A DNA stretch of 64,000 bases from Dicyema japonicum (GCA_011109175.1 RDEW01000004.1:272030-336029), one strand, 5' to 3'. Shown: positions 11,820 through 25,335, numbered from the stretch's first letter. Numbers and translations are program-made. The notes: generated by a model from the letters alone, not told the origin.

Positions 11820-12200
11820 ACTTTGATAACGTAAGGATGAAGATGCTCAAAAAGGCCCAGATAGTTTAGTAGAATTTTTACGGGACATATTCAACGCAAA
11901 TCTAAAGTTTTGTCATCAGACTCTGAAAGAACAAAGTAGTACTGAGAAAACCAGGAATCTCAAAAAAAGATCCGCTGAGCTATCACCAATCATATGTTCT
12001 AAGTGATTAAATTAATAATTTTTAAAATCCTGAACCTATTTGAAAATAAGGACTTTTGGATAGATCAGTATTCGGTTTCGGCCAGGTTGGTCTTGCAGTG
12101 ATTGTTTTTTCATCTTAATTCGAAATATCAAAGGGATTCTGAAGTGAATGTCATAGACATTCTGACTTCTGTGTGATGTGGTTAATGAGTATTACTGTTG
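11820..12200 (+). mobile_element. Very decayed LINE RT fragment
   Basis: On plus, LVEFLRDIFNANLK, RKPGISKKDPLSYHQ and FRPGWSCSD can be pieced together in different frames. They resemble the RT region where Jockey/CR1-type elements have a conserved KPGK...SYRPISL block and an FRPGRS-like motif. Stops and shifts are dense. The family cannot be fixed; B or E are possible. Confidence 0.4.
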
Positions 12201-12789
12201 GCTATTGCTCAGTCATCAGCAGTATATGCGTTTTGTATATCAACTTGTGTTCGTTATAGCTGGTCACTAAAGATCACAACATCTTACTCTTAGGGTGACT
12301 CTTTTCCATAGGATTTTTGAATATCATTATGTTTCTTCCTCCATGATCCTACAGTCGATTTCCCTCGTCGTCATGATAGATGTCGGATATCTGGTCAGTG
12401 GCGGCGAATATTCTGTAGCGGATCCTGTCCACCGAACCAACGTTGTTGCCTACACTACAGGGACAATTTTTTTCAAGGTCGATCGTCACCATCTGAAATA
12501 CGCGATCACTTCCTAAGGATAATACAAATTAATAATTACATCCAGTGGATATTTAATATCCTTTAACGAATTAAGGTTTTTAAACGTGGCAGCTTTAATG
12601 CTTAACAATCTATTTCCGGATATGCGCACTGTATACGTAGAATGTTTTTGTTAGGGAGATTTTTTTCAATAATGTCAAAAATTAATATGTTCTTTAAAAT
12701 TGTTTAAAACTTATAAAAATGTAATTTTTAATCAAAAATATTAAAAAACGAGTTTTATTTTTACGGAAAACAATTAAATCAAAATTACT
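12201..12789. other. Intergenic; holds one copy of a ~45-bp repeat
   Basis: No gene is seen. The segment 12428-12475 (TGTCCACCGAACCAACG, then CCTACACTACAGGGACA) recurs at about 13990-14035 inside the family D element, on the same strand. Confidence 0.45.
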
Positions 12790-15290
12790 ACTCGCTTCTA
12801 GACCTTTCTCCTCTTAGAAAAAGAGTCGTTGACCTGGACCCCATCAGTTTCCACCTCACTCAGGTTACCTGGAACGTCATTATACTGGGCTGCCATTCCA
12901 CCAGGTGGATGCTGTAACCAGATCTTCCTAGATCGTGTGGACCAAATACTTATATTCCACCAACATGCTCTCCAACGTCTTTTTGAGGACAATGGGGATG
13001 TATGTTATGGTTGGCTCATCGATTGCGATGGCTCCAAATGAGATCTATAAGCCTTCGAAGCGACACCGTCCAGGTTAAAACAATAGGTATGACTTTGACT
13101 GGAGCACCATAAAGAATCTTGATCTCTCCAGCCAGTTAGTCGTACTTATGAAAATATTCTACTTCAGTCTGCTTCAATAACCCTTGAGAGTAATTCCAAT
13201 TTCAACAAGTAAAATTTCATTCTTCACTTTATCATGGACAAAAATATCAGGTTTATTGAACCTGGCTTGAGTATCTGACTTTATGGATGTGTCCAACCGG
13301 AATTCAACTCTCTGAGTATTGACTATTGAATTGATAGAATGTGTCTTCAGTTTCTTTAACTTTTTGACGCCGTATTCTGCATAAGTGCAAATATATGTAT
13401 CTAACCACTTTATCGTGTCTTCTAATGTAGTGGCTGTTAAGCATCCTATTGCAACGTGTAGCCATATGATCCACCGACTTGTTACAATGGTTACATAGTG
13501 AATATTTATCTGCAAAAAAACAAGTTCCTGTTTTAAGAAGACAATACAAAGCCTCTGATCTCGGACTATTGTTTCCGTTCACCAAACACTCAGCGGATCC
13601 ACCAACATCAATATTTTCATCTTTGCAACAATTAAAGAATATAGAGGAGCGACTTTCTTCTAATACTATCAATTAGGGATTTCTGTTGATATTCCTTGTT
13701 AAGGCTTATTTGGGTGGGGTCCATCTTGTACTTGAAAGCAAGGAATCCTGTGATTGTGGTCATGTGTGTTTTCTTAGTTTTGAGGACCCAAAGGATTCCA
13801 TTTTTTCTGAGACACATGCTGGACTTTGTTTCCAAATCAGCAAGGAAATGGTACAACATACATCCACTTTGATGAGAAATTGAAACAAGCACGAAAACAT
13901 ATAATCTTTCTATGTTAGGCTTTAGATGTACTTTATACTCAGTTAAAATACGGCGAATTTCAACATCAATAGACTCAAATTCCTTCGGTTGTCCACCGAA
14001 CCAACATAGCCTACACTACAGGACACTATTTTCAATGTTAATTAAACCAATGTATAAATTATAAAGGGACAAGGCATACTCGTTAATTACTTTAATCAGA
14101 TTTACACCATTGAACTTAGTATGTACCAAGTTTATTATCCTTTCTCACATTTTCAGCAATAGTATTTAAAACTTCATGTTTCATGACATTACTTCCTTTG
14201 TCATCTAACACTCCGAGGTAGCGATAGCCTTCATGCCCATCCAGGGATTTCACATCTTTCATACATCTCAGATTAGTGCCAGACTTCTTAAAACTCCTCT
14301 TAAGCACAGTGAAATACTCATTTATCATCTTCACCATTGTGTTTTCTCAGTAAATTGAAATTTATTTCCAAAGACCAAATATTTTTAGATCATCTATAAA
14401 AAGTAAGTGATTGGTTGAGTACGTCATCAATGATGAATTACTTTGGGATATATACAATTTTGGATATTTATTATTTAGAATTTTGTTTAAGGGATCCGTG
14501 ACTAAAACATAAAGTTAAGGAGACAGAGAGTCTCCTTGCAGTATTCCACGTTTCAATACAACTGTTCCAATTTTCTCCATATTTAAGATTACTTTGCATT
14601 TGGTAGTTAGATTCCTCACGAAATTTGCAAATAAATTATTCCCATATTTATTATACACTGATTGAACAAGGCTTGCTATAGGCATACACGTGATTGGGCG
14701 CAAATCATCCGGTGATCCACAAGTTATTTTTTAATTAAATATGTTACTCGGCTGTAAAACCACATGTCCGGTAAATATTATCCACTAACGGTTTTCAATA
14801 GCTCATCGTGAAGGTCCTCAAATTTTTTGACAACAAAGCAATTGACACCATCACACCCAGCTGTTTTCCGATTCGGTGAACATTAATTTATGCTCTTGAT
14901 AAAGTCACGCGTTATATCCACTGGAGACTCTTCCACCATAGATATACGTTTTCCGATAGCGCTAATAGATCGTGGAGTTGCAACTTTCTCCCACACCGCT
15001 TCCCAAAAAATACACTCATCTTTTCCAACTTCACACACAGTGCGCTGAGTATCAGTAGTAAGACTTTGATAAAATCTCTTTCTGTTTAATTTGAACCCAT
15101 AATTATCTTTCCTGAATGCTCTCCTCGATTCATAAGTCTCCAATTTTCTTATCCTGTCCTTGATTATAAAAATAACTCTCGTAAGCTCCCCTTTTTCCGA
15201 TTTCTTATATCCATAAGGTATCAAAATGTCCATCATTTTCGCCTTCTTGGTTTTTTGGTCTCCAAACATACTGAGAAAAAAAGGTTATCT
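12790..15290 (-). mobile_element. Family D LINE (R2-like), broken
   Basis: Minus strand, 5' end near 15280. The N-terminal RT lead-in is at 15269-14883, RPITCMPIASLVQSVYNKY at ~14700, and a fingers/palm piece (LKRGILQGDSLSP) at ~14520. Further down is a C-terminal tail with a zinc knuckle CNHCNKSVDHMATRCNRML and a PD-(D/E)xK-type core (NKPDIFVHDKVKNEILLVEI) at ~13250. That RT-knuckle-endonuclease order is the hallmark of site-specific R2-like elements. The palm YxDD box is not readable because the frame decays between 14500 and 13900. Confidence 0.7.
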
Positions 15291-16469
15291 TTAAGCTCGG
15301 AAATTATCTCTCCTGTACTTTCAACAAGCTTGCTATTGAGATCCTCCATGTTAATTTATCTTATGCCCAATGCCATGCATAAATTATTTTCGTTATATCA
15401 AGGTCAGCATGGGGTGCACAGCAGTATAATTGGTTATCGCAGCATTCAATCCATTAAACACATCAACTTAGACAAATTTGAATAAGATCTGCAGTTCTGA
15501 AGTCGTAACTTCGGATATTGTATTTTCGTTAATTGCTTCAGTAGGAGGGAAGTTGTTTTTGTTTTTGCGAAACTGACATACAAGGTGCCATTGTTTTAAA
15601 GACCCGCAGGAAATAAATCAAAATTATAAATTCAAAATTTTGGGTAATGCCAAAAAAGTCAAAATTTTTATTGATTTTATTGATTAATTTTTTAGTTTTT
15701 GAATAAAATAATGTGTAATCAACCTCGTTCGATCAGGTAGGTCATTGAAAAGCGTACGACTGATATTAGAAAATATACTGATTAATTTTCTATTAACTCA
15801 CGAATTTTCTAAAAACAAATTTTTATTGAATCTATCATCTATTAAACAGTTCAAACTAACAGGTCTATCATTTTTATTACTATATCACAGGTGCTATCTA
15901 AAAATATCTAATTTTCTCGTTCCATCTACTGATCAATGAGGTCACTAATGCTCTCTCGAATGTTTCCTGGAATAAATTGAACATTAAAGTTTACAAAACT
16001 TATTTGAGGTATTTGATATCGCTTTACTTCCTCTATGCAAAGTGTAGAAAATTTATGAATATCTGCCAAAAATAATTCTGGTCAGAATTGGGAGTTGTCT
16101 TGAAGTTTGTGAATATTGAATCTTTATTGATGTAAAAAATAAGTACACAGTCGTTAGGTGTCGTGCAAAGTGGCTTTGGTCACGGGTTCGATTCTCGCTG
16201 CTGTTCACCTGGTGGAAGGTTCCTCGCATCTACGATGCAAAAAGGGCTTGACGAGTGACGCCGTCATCAGTGGACATTCACTGCGGAACTGGATAGTCAA
16301 AAGTGACATACACACAAGAAAAAGAAAACAAAAAAGTGAAGAGCAATCCTTGGTTCTCCCTCTACGATTAGTTATAATAACTGTCCTTTACTTATATAAA
16401 GTGTGTGTTCTGCACGGTTAACAAATTATTATTTTACTATCTTAAAAGGTTAATTCTAATTAAAATGTT
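15291..16469. other. Intergenic, no supported gene
   Basis: AT-rich. At 16158-16300 there is GC-richer sequence with a B-box-like GGTTCGATTC, discussed and rejected as a tRNA. No protein domain is recognised. Confidence 0.45.
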
Positions 16470-18480
16470 CTCTATCAAATTCGTTTCCTTTTCGAGCAAC
16501 TATAGGAGTAAACCCAATTGTCACAGTCCTTTTCCTCAATATATATTGACATCACTTCGCTCACACTCTTCTCTATATTCACATAATCCTCCAACAAATT
16601 CTTGTAAATAACGGAATGAAGACTCTTCAATTTTATTTGATTCATTAAACCTTCTTTTTGCATGTTGATATCAATTTTGTATCCAACTCAGAAGTGTCGC
16701 AAACAGAATACTTGTGCCTTAGAAATTCTTCAATTAATGCCAAATGTGTTTTCTCTGAAATTTTGGCTTGAAGAATTGCGGCACTTCTACTGCAAACAGT
16801 ACTTCTGAGTTTCAAATCATGAAAAAATCATATAGCATCTTCTCACTTAGAAGAGAGATTTAGCGTAGTCCTCTCCCAAGGTAATTCCTCGTTAAATAAA
16901 GCCTCTGCTTGCATGCAGGTTTGAGATTAATCAATATGGTGCGGATAGCTGAGTCAATCAAATCGTATTCACAAGATTCCACATTAATGAGTCCCATAGT
17001 TAAATAATAGTTAAATAAAGACATAGCATGCTTGTTAATAGCCTTAAACAAATTCACTGCATTTAGTTCGGTATTCACCAATTTCTCAATTTTTTGGTTT
17101 ATTTGCGAAGAAATTATTTTTAACATTTCTGGCTTTTGAATTTGTCCGGAAGGACCTTCCAATACACTGAGGTATTTATATCCATTCCCTCTAGCAACTT
17201 GGCTTCATCTGATAACAACAAGACATTTGTAGCGGACTTTTCTAGATTCCTTTCCATCCCCACAGCACTGAAATACAAATTAACATCTTCCATCATCTAA
17301 TAACATCTTCACTAGTCGAAATAAGTTTTAAATCGTCAATAAATAAAAGATGATTAGTTGAGAATGACGAGACAGACTGTAAAACGGAACTTTTGGATAC
17401 TTATATGTCAATAAACGGCTAAGTGGGTCAAGCACTAAGACAAATAACATGGGGGATAGACTATCCCCCTGCAAAATTCCCCTTTCAATCTGAATATCAC
17501 GAATATTTTCATTATTCAACATTAGTTTCACTCTCCAATGCATAATCAGTAATCTCACAACTTTAATAATCCATTCGGGGATTCCGGATTTTCAAGGACT
17601 TCCATTAAAAGTTGTGGTCAACCGAGTCAAATGCATTTTTGACGTCAATCCATGCAGCATATAATCTCCTCCATTTACTTTATTAAGTGATTTATTGACT
17701 AGTGCCTGTTCTTTAGCACCCTGACATCTCTTCCTTGTTCCCATCTGGTTTTCAGAAAGAAGGCCGAACGCTTCCACATAATCCGCTAGCTTGGCATTGA
17801 TACACTTTGTCATAAGTTTATAGAGTGACGACATGCATGTAATAGGGCGTAAGTCCTTTGGCGACTGTGGCGCTTCGCATTTTGGGATCAAGTACGTAAT
17901 TACAGTAAAAAACCAGTTTCCAGGGACGTACTCTCCGTTTACAATCCTAAGCATTTCGGTATAAATTCATGCAGAGGTAAATTTCTTAAGGAAGAAATTG
18001 TAGATCCCATCACAACCTGGGGCCTTCCAATTCGGCTTTTCATTATCAATTGAGATATTAGTATTATTTTGTCCTGAATTCAAGTTCCTGTAGAAGGACC
18101 TTCTATTCAATTCGAACATTTGGTTGTTTATACGAAATTTCCTTTTCAATTCAAATGTCGATATTTTTTTCTCCATGACTATAATCTTATCTTAGATAAG
18201 AGACGTAGTTCTTGTTCTTTCTCCGGATTGTTTTTTCCTGTAACCAACTATCGACAAAGCATGGCACGCCATAGACTTCTCGTCAGTAGAAAGAGTCTTC
18301 GTGAAAAAACTTTTCAATAAAACAGAGTGTGATTTCCATTGTTCAATTTTTTTAGTCATATCCTCCATCCATTTTGAGGGCTCAAATTTTTTTGTAGTAA
18401 GAGTTTGATAGGCAGTTTACCCAGCATAAATAATAGAGGAAATTTGATCAATTGACATGGGTGATTGACTTTAATCCAAA
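16470..18480 (-). mobile_element. Family D LINE, second copy, 3'-truncated
   Basis: Minus strand. Matching motifs include the lead-in at ~18180-17970 (FELKRKFRINNQMFELN, then WKAPGCDGIYNFFLKKF), fingers at ~17950-17600 (SPKDLRPITCMSSLYKL, then GTRKRCQGAKEQALVNKS), and palm (IERGILQGDSLSPMLFVL) at ~17470. A conserved polyadenine-free tail continues to ~16860 (GYKYLSVLEG-like region). Several frameshifts occur. The fingers region is better preserved than in the copy at 12790-15290, so the two are independent insertions of one family. Confidence 0.75.
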
Positions 18481-18899
18481 CATTGATAACACGGTTCAGG
18501 CATTCGAGAATATCCACTTTTACATAAGGAATTTTCTTCGTACGGGGTCTTGAAGAATGGTCAATTGATTGATTCGTCTAGAGCGCGTGCTTTCAATAGC
18601 CGAGGTAGCCCATTGTTCTCAACAATCAGCTGTTGAGGAAAACATTATTGTTCGTAAAACCGGAAATTTCGTGTTGTAGAAGACGCAGCAAAAATTGTAT
18701 TTTATTAACGATTTATGAAAAATTAAAACGTATCTGGAATCTAGACTTTCTGTTAGTAAGTTTTTTCTATTACAGAAATGTAAAAACAAAATACCTCTCC
18801 ATGCATATACGACTATTTGAAAAAATCCTTCCACGTCTATTTAGTAAAGATTTTGGGCAATTTAAAAGTCAATTAATCGAAAAAATTGATTTCTCTGGG

Positions 18900-19170
18900 A
18901 ATTAGAAATCACTGGAGTAGCACGACCTTCAGGAAACATGTGCTGAATCTAATCAGCGGGTTTGCAAGAAAATTGAACTTTGTTAAAACGATACTTTCAA
19001 AATTCAAAGATCATTAAATTAAACGGTCCTCTGTATACACAATTTATCGAGTCAACCATCAGTTATGGTTCCGTCGGTTGGGGAACAAAATCGTTTCAAG
19101 AGACAAAGTTGGGATCGATACTGAGAAAGATCAGCCTTCGCGCAGAATTAGTTAATTATTTTGGATAAAT
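18900..19170 (+). mobile_element. LINE RT C-terminal scrap
   Basis: On plus, GPLYTQFIESTISYGSVGWG resembles the segment after the RT palm in Jockey/CR1 and family C elements, where a tyrosine-glycine/tryptophan block precedes the 3' end. Only ~60 codons are readable. Confidence 0.4.
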
Positions 19171-19678
19171 AATAATAAAGTTAAAAACTCAGTGTTTTAA
19201 ATTTGTAATCCAAATAAAAGTTTTAAGATAAATAGAATAACGGTTTTTAATCTTATGTAGTTTGATATCTATGAACTTATCACTTGTTATCAACAATTCA
19301 GGAAGCCAACAACAAATGACTGGATGTAAGTTCTCGTTGCTCCTTCAATAGATAGTTTATTTATATAGTTTTTGAAGCATTTCGAGACTCCATCCCATAA
19401 CCAGATAATTTAAAAGTAAAATTAATTTATAAAATTTATGATAACCAATCACTGATAAATCAAACTTATTGATGCAACAATAAAAATATTATAAATTGAT
19501 TTTTTTCTTTGTGTTATTTTTATGTTTTAAAATAAAAAATCAATAAATTTGATTCATAAATCTTTAGGGGTTTCCATTTGAGAATATTCTGTAGTACTTT
19601 AGTACTTTAAAACAAAAGTTAAATTGATATTTTACGAGTATTTAAGCAGTCGTGCGTTGTTGCCCAATCGCATAAGCG
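19171..19678. other. Intergenic upstream of the GPCR gene
   Basis: AT-rich and without a recognisable gene. It should include the GPCR promoter; no clear motif stands out. Confidence 0.4.
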
Positions 19679-20813
19679 ATGAATAACTCTGCTCCTGCAG
19701 TCAACTTTGAAAGCAACAACAAATGCATTATAACGCAAAATTTTAGTTTGATAATGTCTGCAGCCGGTTTGGTTATCATTCAGCTAATATACTCACTTAC
19801 TATCGCAATATCTCTGTTTTTGAATTGCGTTGTTTTAATAATCTACAGATGTGGTAGAGGAACTGGTGGACTGATGGGAATTTGGATATGTAATTTAGCC
19901 ATATCTGATATTATTATGTGTATTTCTTACATTCCTATTATATTTACTGAAATGATTCAATTCAAGTGGAGAAATGGTCATGTAACATGTCCACTTGTGA
20001 AATTCTTTAAACGTTCATCAATTTGTGCAATCGTATGGTTTGACATAATAATCGCTATTGTCAGATTTGTTGCCCTGTTTAAGCCAATGGCTACTAAAAA
20101 TATAAAACCTTACATAAAAGTGATTGTATTGTCAGTTTGGACTGGTTCTGTGTTAATTTCATCATTCCAAATATATATTACTGACAAACTAAGAGACAAT
20201 GACGATTGCTACATGCACATTGATGTTTGCTATGAACGGTGGACAGATAATAAAATATTACAAGGATATGCAGCAGTTGTTAGTGTATTTCTCTTGGCCA
20301 TACCACTGCTATTAATGACTGTCATTTACATTATCATTATTATTAGACTCTACAAACATAAATCTTGTGGTTCTGTCCCAAGAAAAGTAATTTATTTATA
20401 TATTTAGAAAATATTACTTCCAGTAACAATAATTTTAGTATTTGTGATTTGTACTCTCCCTTATAGGATTACTTATATTTTATACTCTTATAATGAAAAA
20501 TTATTTGAAATTATTACCATTTATGATGCCAGAATATTATATTCCGTCTTTTTCACAATGCATTGGTTAATGATGGTTTCACCCATCGCTAATCCTCTAA
20601 TTTACATGTTTTTTAATATTAACTACAAAGTATATATTTTATATATTAAAGTTACACTTTAAATTGTTAATGATAAAATTATGTCCAATCAGTCACAAAA
20701 CAAGACATAATGTGATTTCCTCTATTTTCGACAATGTCAATTTCAAACCTCTCAGCAATAATTATAAAAATGAACTTTTAAATTATCGAAGTAAAAAAAT
20801 GAATGGACTATAA
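19679..20813 (+). CDS. Rhodopsin-family (peptide-type) G-protein-coupled receptor
   Basis: Exons 19679-20386, 20408-20629 and 20652-20813 join in phase 0 across introns of 21 and 22 nt into 363 residues with seven hydrophobic segments. Class A landmarks are Asn49 in TM1 (LFLNCVVL), LAISD in TM2 with Asp77, Cys104 at the top of TM3 with loop cysteines at 177 and 184, CTLPY in TM6 with Pro254, and NPLIY (298-302) in TM7. The first part of the N-terminus carries one N-glycosylation site (NFS at 21-23). The DRY box at the end of TM3 reads VRF (128-130): the arginine is kept but the acidic partner is lost. The last exon is a Lys/Asn-rich cytoplasmic tail. TM6-TM7 features suggest a neuropeptide receptor, but the ligand is unknown. 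Plasma-membrane location is inferred from the family. Confidence 0.9.
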
Positions 20814-22270
20814 TTAGATTTTAATTGGGTCAATGTATTATATTCAATTCCTATTTGTCTAGTCCATTTAAGAGTCATTAATTTTTACCCTCACAAATGT
20901 TTGTCGTTGTTTAAGTAGGAATCCTTATTTCTGTGGTAAATGAGCTATCAACTATTTTAATTTAGTAATCTTGTTAAACACATAAAAGTTATTAGATTAT
21001 TATCTTTTCATTTATCATTTCTGTTCGATAGACGAATTGCCAATTTTTGTCAATAATGTCAAAAATTCATATTTTCTTCAAAATTGTTTAAAACTTCAAA
21101 AAATTACTATTTAATCACACAATAATTTCAATTTTTTATGATAGGATTTTTCTTAGAAAAAAACAATGTATGGGGTTCAATTCTACATCGCCACAAGCAC
21201 AGTCAGCATACCAGAGAAGAAAAGAATGCTGGGGTAGGAGAGATATAATGGTTCTATTTTTCCCATTGCCACTGATCACTCCCACATTATTAAATTTTCA
21301 TTGCAAGACCATCGTTAAGGCTAAACAACAAACTAAACGATCATGAAAATTTTGATACAGACTCTCAGTTTGGCTCGATATTCCATTCTTGACCTTACAC
21401 AAGTTCAGAGGGGTCAGGTAATCTCTGACTCCGTTTTAACTTTATATTTATTAAAATTTCTCTCGATAATTTTTTGAGTGTTTCAATAGCTCACTTGACG
21501 AAATTAGTTATATAAACTTTGCTAAAAAAAATTATTTTATTTTTAACTACAAAAACAACAACTACTAAAGTTCCTTATAGTCAAGGCTAGTCTCTCTCGG
21601 AATTGTAAACCCAACTCAATTAGACAGCTCCTTTCCCTAATGCTTCTTGAGATGGACGATCCGGTACGGTTCAACAGGGTCAGTGATATGCTTCCGGGAT
21701 AAACAAACATATTCTTAAATATGCTCGGCCCTAGCATGGCAAAGTTTATCGGGCAGTTTGCAGGACTGTTGAAGAAATATTTTAGAATGACACTAAATTA
21801 ATAGTGAGAATACTTTTATGTGCCCCTTATAATTAAAAAGAATCATGCTTAGAGAAATTTAGGAGCCCCAACTAACAATAAAATTTCAAAAATATAGTTT
21901 TTACAAATTTGGAAACCTGATGGCAATAAGAACCCAACATTAAATTGATAGCTCTTTTGATCTAAATTGTGATGATTTCGAATGTGGGATTTATTAACCC
22001 AAAAACACAATTTTTTAATTACTTAAATTAATTAAGTGATCTCGACAGCCTCAAACAGATTTCTCATTCTTTCCTTGTACGCCTTCTGGGATCCAACGCA
22101 GCTTTTCTATAACGGGATATTTGGAAAATAGAAATTGAAACAGAGTGATGTATATCCTCATAAGATACGTCCTAGCTGTGTACTGTTGGGAGTTGCAATT
22201 CATGCACAGGGAAGCAAATCCCTTTCATTTTGTCGGATAAGGTATTCAAGTGATGAGGAAATCAGTTTTT
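20814..22270. other. Intergenic, scattered unrecognised debris
   Basis: No gene supported. A minus-strand frame at 21737-21543 (64 codons) has no recognisable motif. Sequence around 21150-21450 is less AT-rich and may be old transposon material. Confidence 0.4.
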
Positions 22271-23090
22271 CTAGTTTCCTAGATTACTAATAGAAGTGGC
22301 TGTTAAGGACTGAATGTAGTTAATTTTTTGTTCGTTCGTGCAGGCCAGATTAATTCTCCATGACGCACAAGCATAGCTGACAGATGGCTCAATGAATGGT
22401 TTGCAGAGTAATTTCAATACTGGGAAAGAGGTCTTAATGCCACCAAAAATAGATTTGATTATTCCTAGTTTTCTTGAGCACCTTCCGGAAATGCGGTCGA
22501 TATGAGAGAAAAAAGACATGTTTGTGTCAAATGTGATTTCCAAGATTTTCAGTTTCTTCGTGAAAGGTATTTTTGTCTGATTTATAAATATATCCAGGGT
22601 CATTTGTCCAAGTCGTTTGTCTGAGGTAAATAAGTACGAAGATGATTTTTCACCAGATATATAACGAATTCTGGCATTTAAAATCAAAAATGACATCTAT
22701 AACTTCATAAACGTAAAAAAATTTAACTCATTAATAAAAGATGACCCATCCCTGGGAACGATCTTTAATCTTATTTACTTTAATTTCAATAGACTTGTCA
22801 TTTTCTTGTCCGGGGTAAACATGGTTAATTGTTAGTTCTCGTTTAACAACAAAAGTAAACCATTCAGGTTATTTTGCATCTCTCCGTAACGTCTTGATCT
22901 CGTGATGCTAAAACGACATCGTCTCCATAAAACAGATGAGATAAAAGTGTTGAATAGTAGCGAGGATAGTAGTGAACTCTAGGGTACCCCATCATGAAAT
23001 GGCAGAGAAACTGATAGAATGTTCTCAAGGCAGACTCGTACCCTCAGGTCGCTAAGAAGCCAAAGAGTTTTAAAATTCCATGTCTGTCTG
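22271..23090 (-). mobile_element. Family E LINE (Jockey/CR1-like), RT 3' half
   Basis: Minus strand 22696-22271 is open for 141 codons. It shows LFTSDKRLGQM, then KKLKILEITFDTNMSFFSHI, then PFIEPSVSYACASW, a typical post-palm segment of Jockey/CR1-type RTs (KYLGI..D..LSF..HI and Y....W). The palm lies upstream at 23090-22750 in broken frames (PFHDGVP, then LSSLLFN). The 5' part is absent. Confidence 0.65.
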
Positions 23091-23599
23091 AAATATTTTA
23101 TAAGTAGAATTGTTATGAAAAACACTTGAGTAAGAAAATATACTAATGTTTATATTACTAACACTATCATAGTAACAAAATATCAAGAGATTATCTTTTC
23201 TATTAGGTTTTTACACATTCCTCGGTTGCATACTCCAATTATGTTATCTCCAGTTTTTAACTGTCACACGTTGAAGATCTTTAACAAAAAGAATTGGCAA
23301 GGTTGTGCCTGGTCGGCACGGAATTCCGACTTGGCGTCGATAGGATAAGACTAAATCGCCCAGTTTGCATGGTCGTGTCTCAGAATATGTATAAATAGAC
23401 CCCCGCCTGCTTCAGTGAATCTAAACTTACTGTTGCATATATTGCATAATCTAGAGTTTTTTTAATTATTTTTGGCCAGTTTATACCAATAAGCGACGAG
23501 AATGAGATGGCTAGTCCGGAATCACCTGACGGCTATGTAGTTAATAAATTTGTCGGTAATTTTTGGTCTTAATAAATAAATAAAAATCACATGATCTCT

Positions 23600-24130
23600 C
23601 TAACATCGTTCGTCTTCTTAGTCTCTTGTCTGATGTGAAGAGAGTTGTGACGGACTTCTCAGTGATGTAGACAAGTGGTTCTTCATAAACCATTCCTTTG
23701 TTCTAATCTTGAAGTGGCAATCTCGATGTTCAAATCGCGTGTATGTCGTAAGTGAAAAGAATATCATTTTCGACTTCTGGTGTAGGGAGATTGACCAGGA
23801 ATAGGTTGAATAACAAATGAGACAAAATGGATCCTTGAGGAACATCATTCGGATCAAGCCGGGAAATAATTTTGACTGTCTAATGCAGACATGTCTTCTT
23901 CGACCGATAAGCAGGTAGCTAACCAGAATTTTAGCTATCGAAAAATATGTTTTTTGAAAATTTTCAAAAAATCTTTCTTAATACCTAGTCGAAATCTTTG
24001 CACACGTAATTGAAGCAAAGCACAGTCTTTATGTTCCAGGCTGTGCGAAAAACCATATCGTATAAAGTTAGTTAAGGCTGATAAATGGGTCAAGTAGACC
24101 TCTCTTTTAAAAACAATAATAAACTACACA
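23600..24130 (-). mobile_element. Family E LINE, RT palm fragment
   Basis: Minus strand around 23857 gives IDPNDVPQGSILSHLLFN in mixed frames, the palm QGS block before the catalytic aspartates, followed by YDIHAI-like sequence. The readable part is about 150 codons with frameshifts. It is oriented like the neighbouring 22271-23090 piece but is separated from it by ~500 bases, so they may be one broken insertion. Confidence 0.5.
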
Positions 24131-25335
24131 AATGCATTTTGGTCAGGATTCCACTTTTGCCATGCATCTCTGTAAGTCCATCCCCCTGCTTCTCGCAACC
24201 GCCCTCAGATTATCTGCTGTTTTCAGTTTTCTTATGCAAGTGAGTTGTTTGTCAACCTCTATACGTTGTTTTGTTTAATACAGAAAAGTAAATATGACTT
24301 ATTATTAAAAGCACTTTCACAGAAGCAGAGAACGTTACATTGTGCCACATGTTTCAAAATTTGCTTCACTAGGCGTTTCTATCGTCCTCTGCTTTGCACA
24401 TCTGTCTGTAGATTTTCTAGGTCATCTGGAGATTTAAGTTTTCTCCCAATTCCATTAAGATCCTTGTTTAGAGCCACAGGGAGGGTGACTCTAGGTTTTT
24501 CTCTGAAGATAGTTTGTTTTCATTGTTAGAGTAATTGTCCATTATTATATTTGCAGGAGCGTTTATGTCCATTCTAAGAACGTGCCCAGACAGTCTCCAT
24601 CTTGATTGACTTAATAATTAAAATAAGATATATAAATTGCGTATTGTTAAATAAATCATAAAAAATATGACTTAATAATTAAAATAATTAACTTAAAAAG
24701 GATTTGTTAATGTGTAGTACTTTTGATGAATTAAATCCATACTCTATTGTGTGGACTCCAATTCCAATTTTAAGGTAATCCAAAGGAATAGTCGATTAGT
24801 TGGATAATTCCCATTATTGGACATGTCGGAATTACCACATCCGATGGTATTATTCATGACTTTAGTTATTCTTGTACAATTTCTGTTAATTCTATGGCAT
24901 TCGGGAAACCAACAAAGTAAATAAATAAATAATTTAGAGTTGTTCGAATGATTAAGGGATTTTTGCCTGGAGTACCTGATAAATGGGATGAGGCTATTAA
25001 ACATGCAGATGATTGTTATAGACTCAGGACTGTTTGTTTAATATTTTATAAAGCATAATTTATTCACTGATAACTGTCACAGTCACGTCGCATGTGCTCT
25101 TAATAAGATGGAATACAAAGGCAGAACAAACTACACAATGTTTGATGTTGAGTGGTTATTATTGAGACATGCAAAATATGTCAGGTTTTCCTATACTAAT
25201 TATTAGTTTTCATGGTTTTTTTAAAAGTTGGGGATTTTTTGTTTTACTTTTAGGTATTATTTTTGGACTTAGTTATATTAAATTTTGATTATATTCAATT
25301 ATATCTTTTTTTTAATTAATTTAAAAAAACAAACG
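24131..25335. other. Intergenic, no supported gene
   Basis: Open frames at 24245-24529 (+) and 25004-24744 (-) lack recognisable domains. AT-rich low-complexity patches occur at 24600-24720 and 25230-25330. Confidence 0.4.

Noticed and set aside
12295-12516. 73-codon plus-strand ORF with hydrophobic start
   Set aside because: No homology recognised; it overlaps a repeat shared with 13990-14035, so it is more likely repeat sequence than a gene.
16158-16200. tRNA-like stretch with a B-box (GGTTCGATTC)
   Set aside because: The possible A-box lies only ~24 bases before the B-box, the T-stem pairs at four of five positions, and no acceptor stem could be formed.
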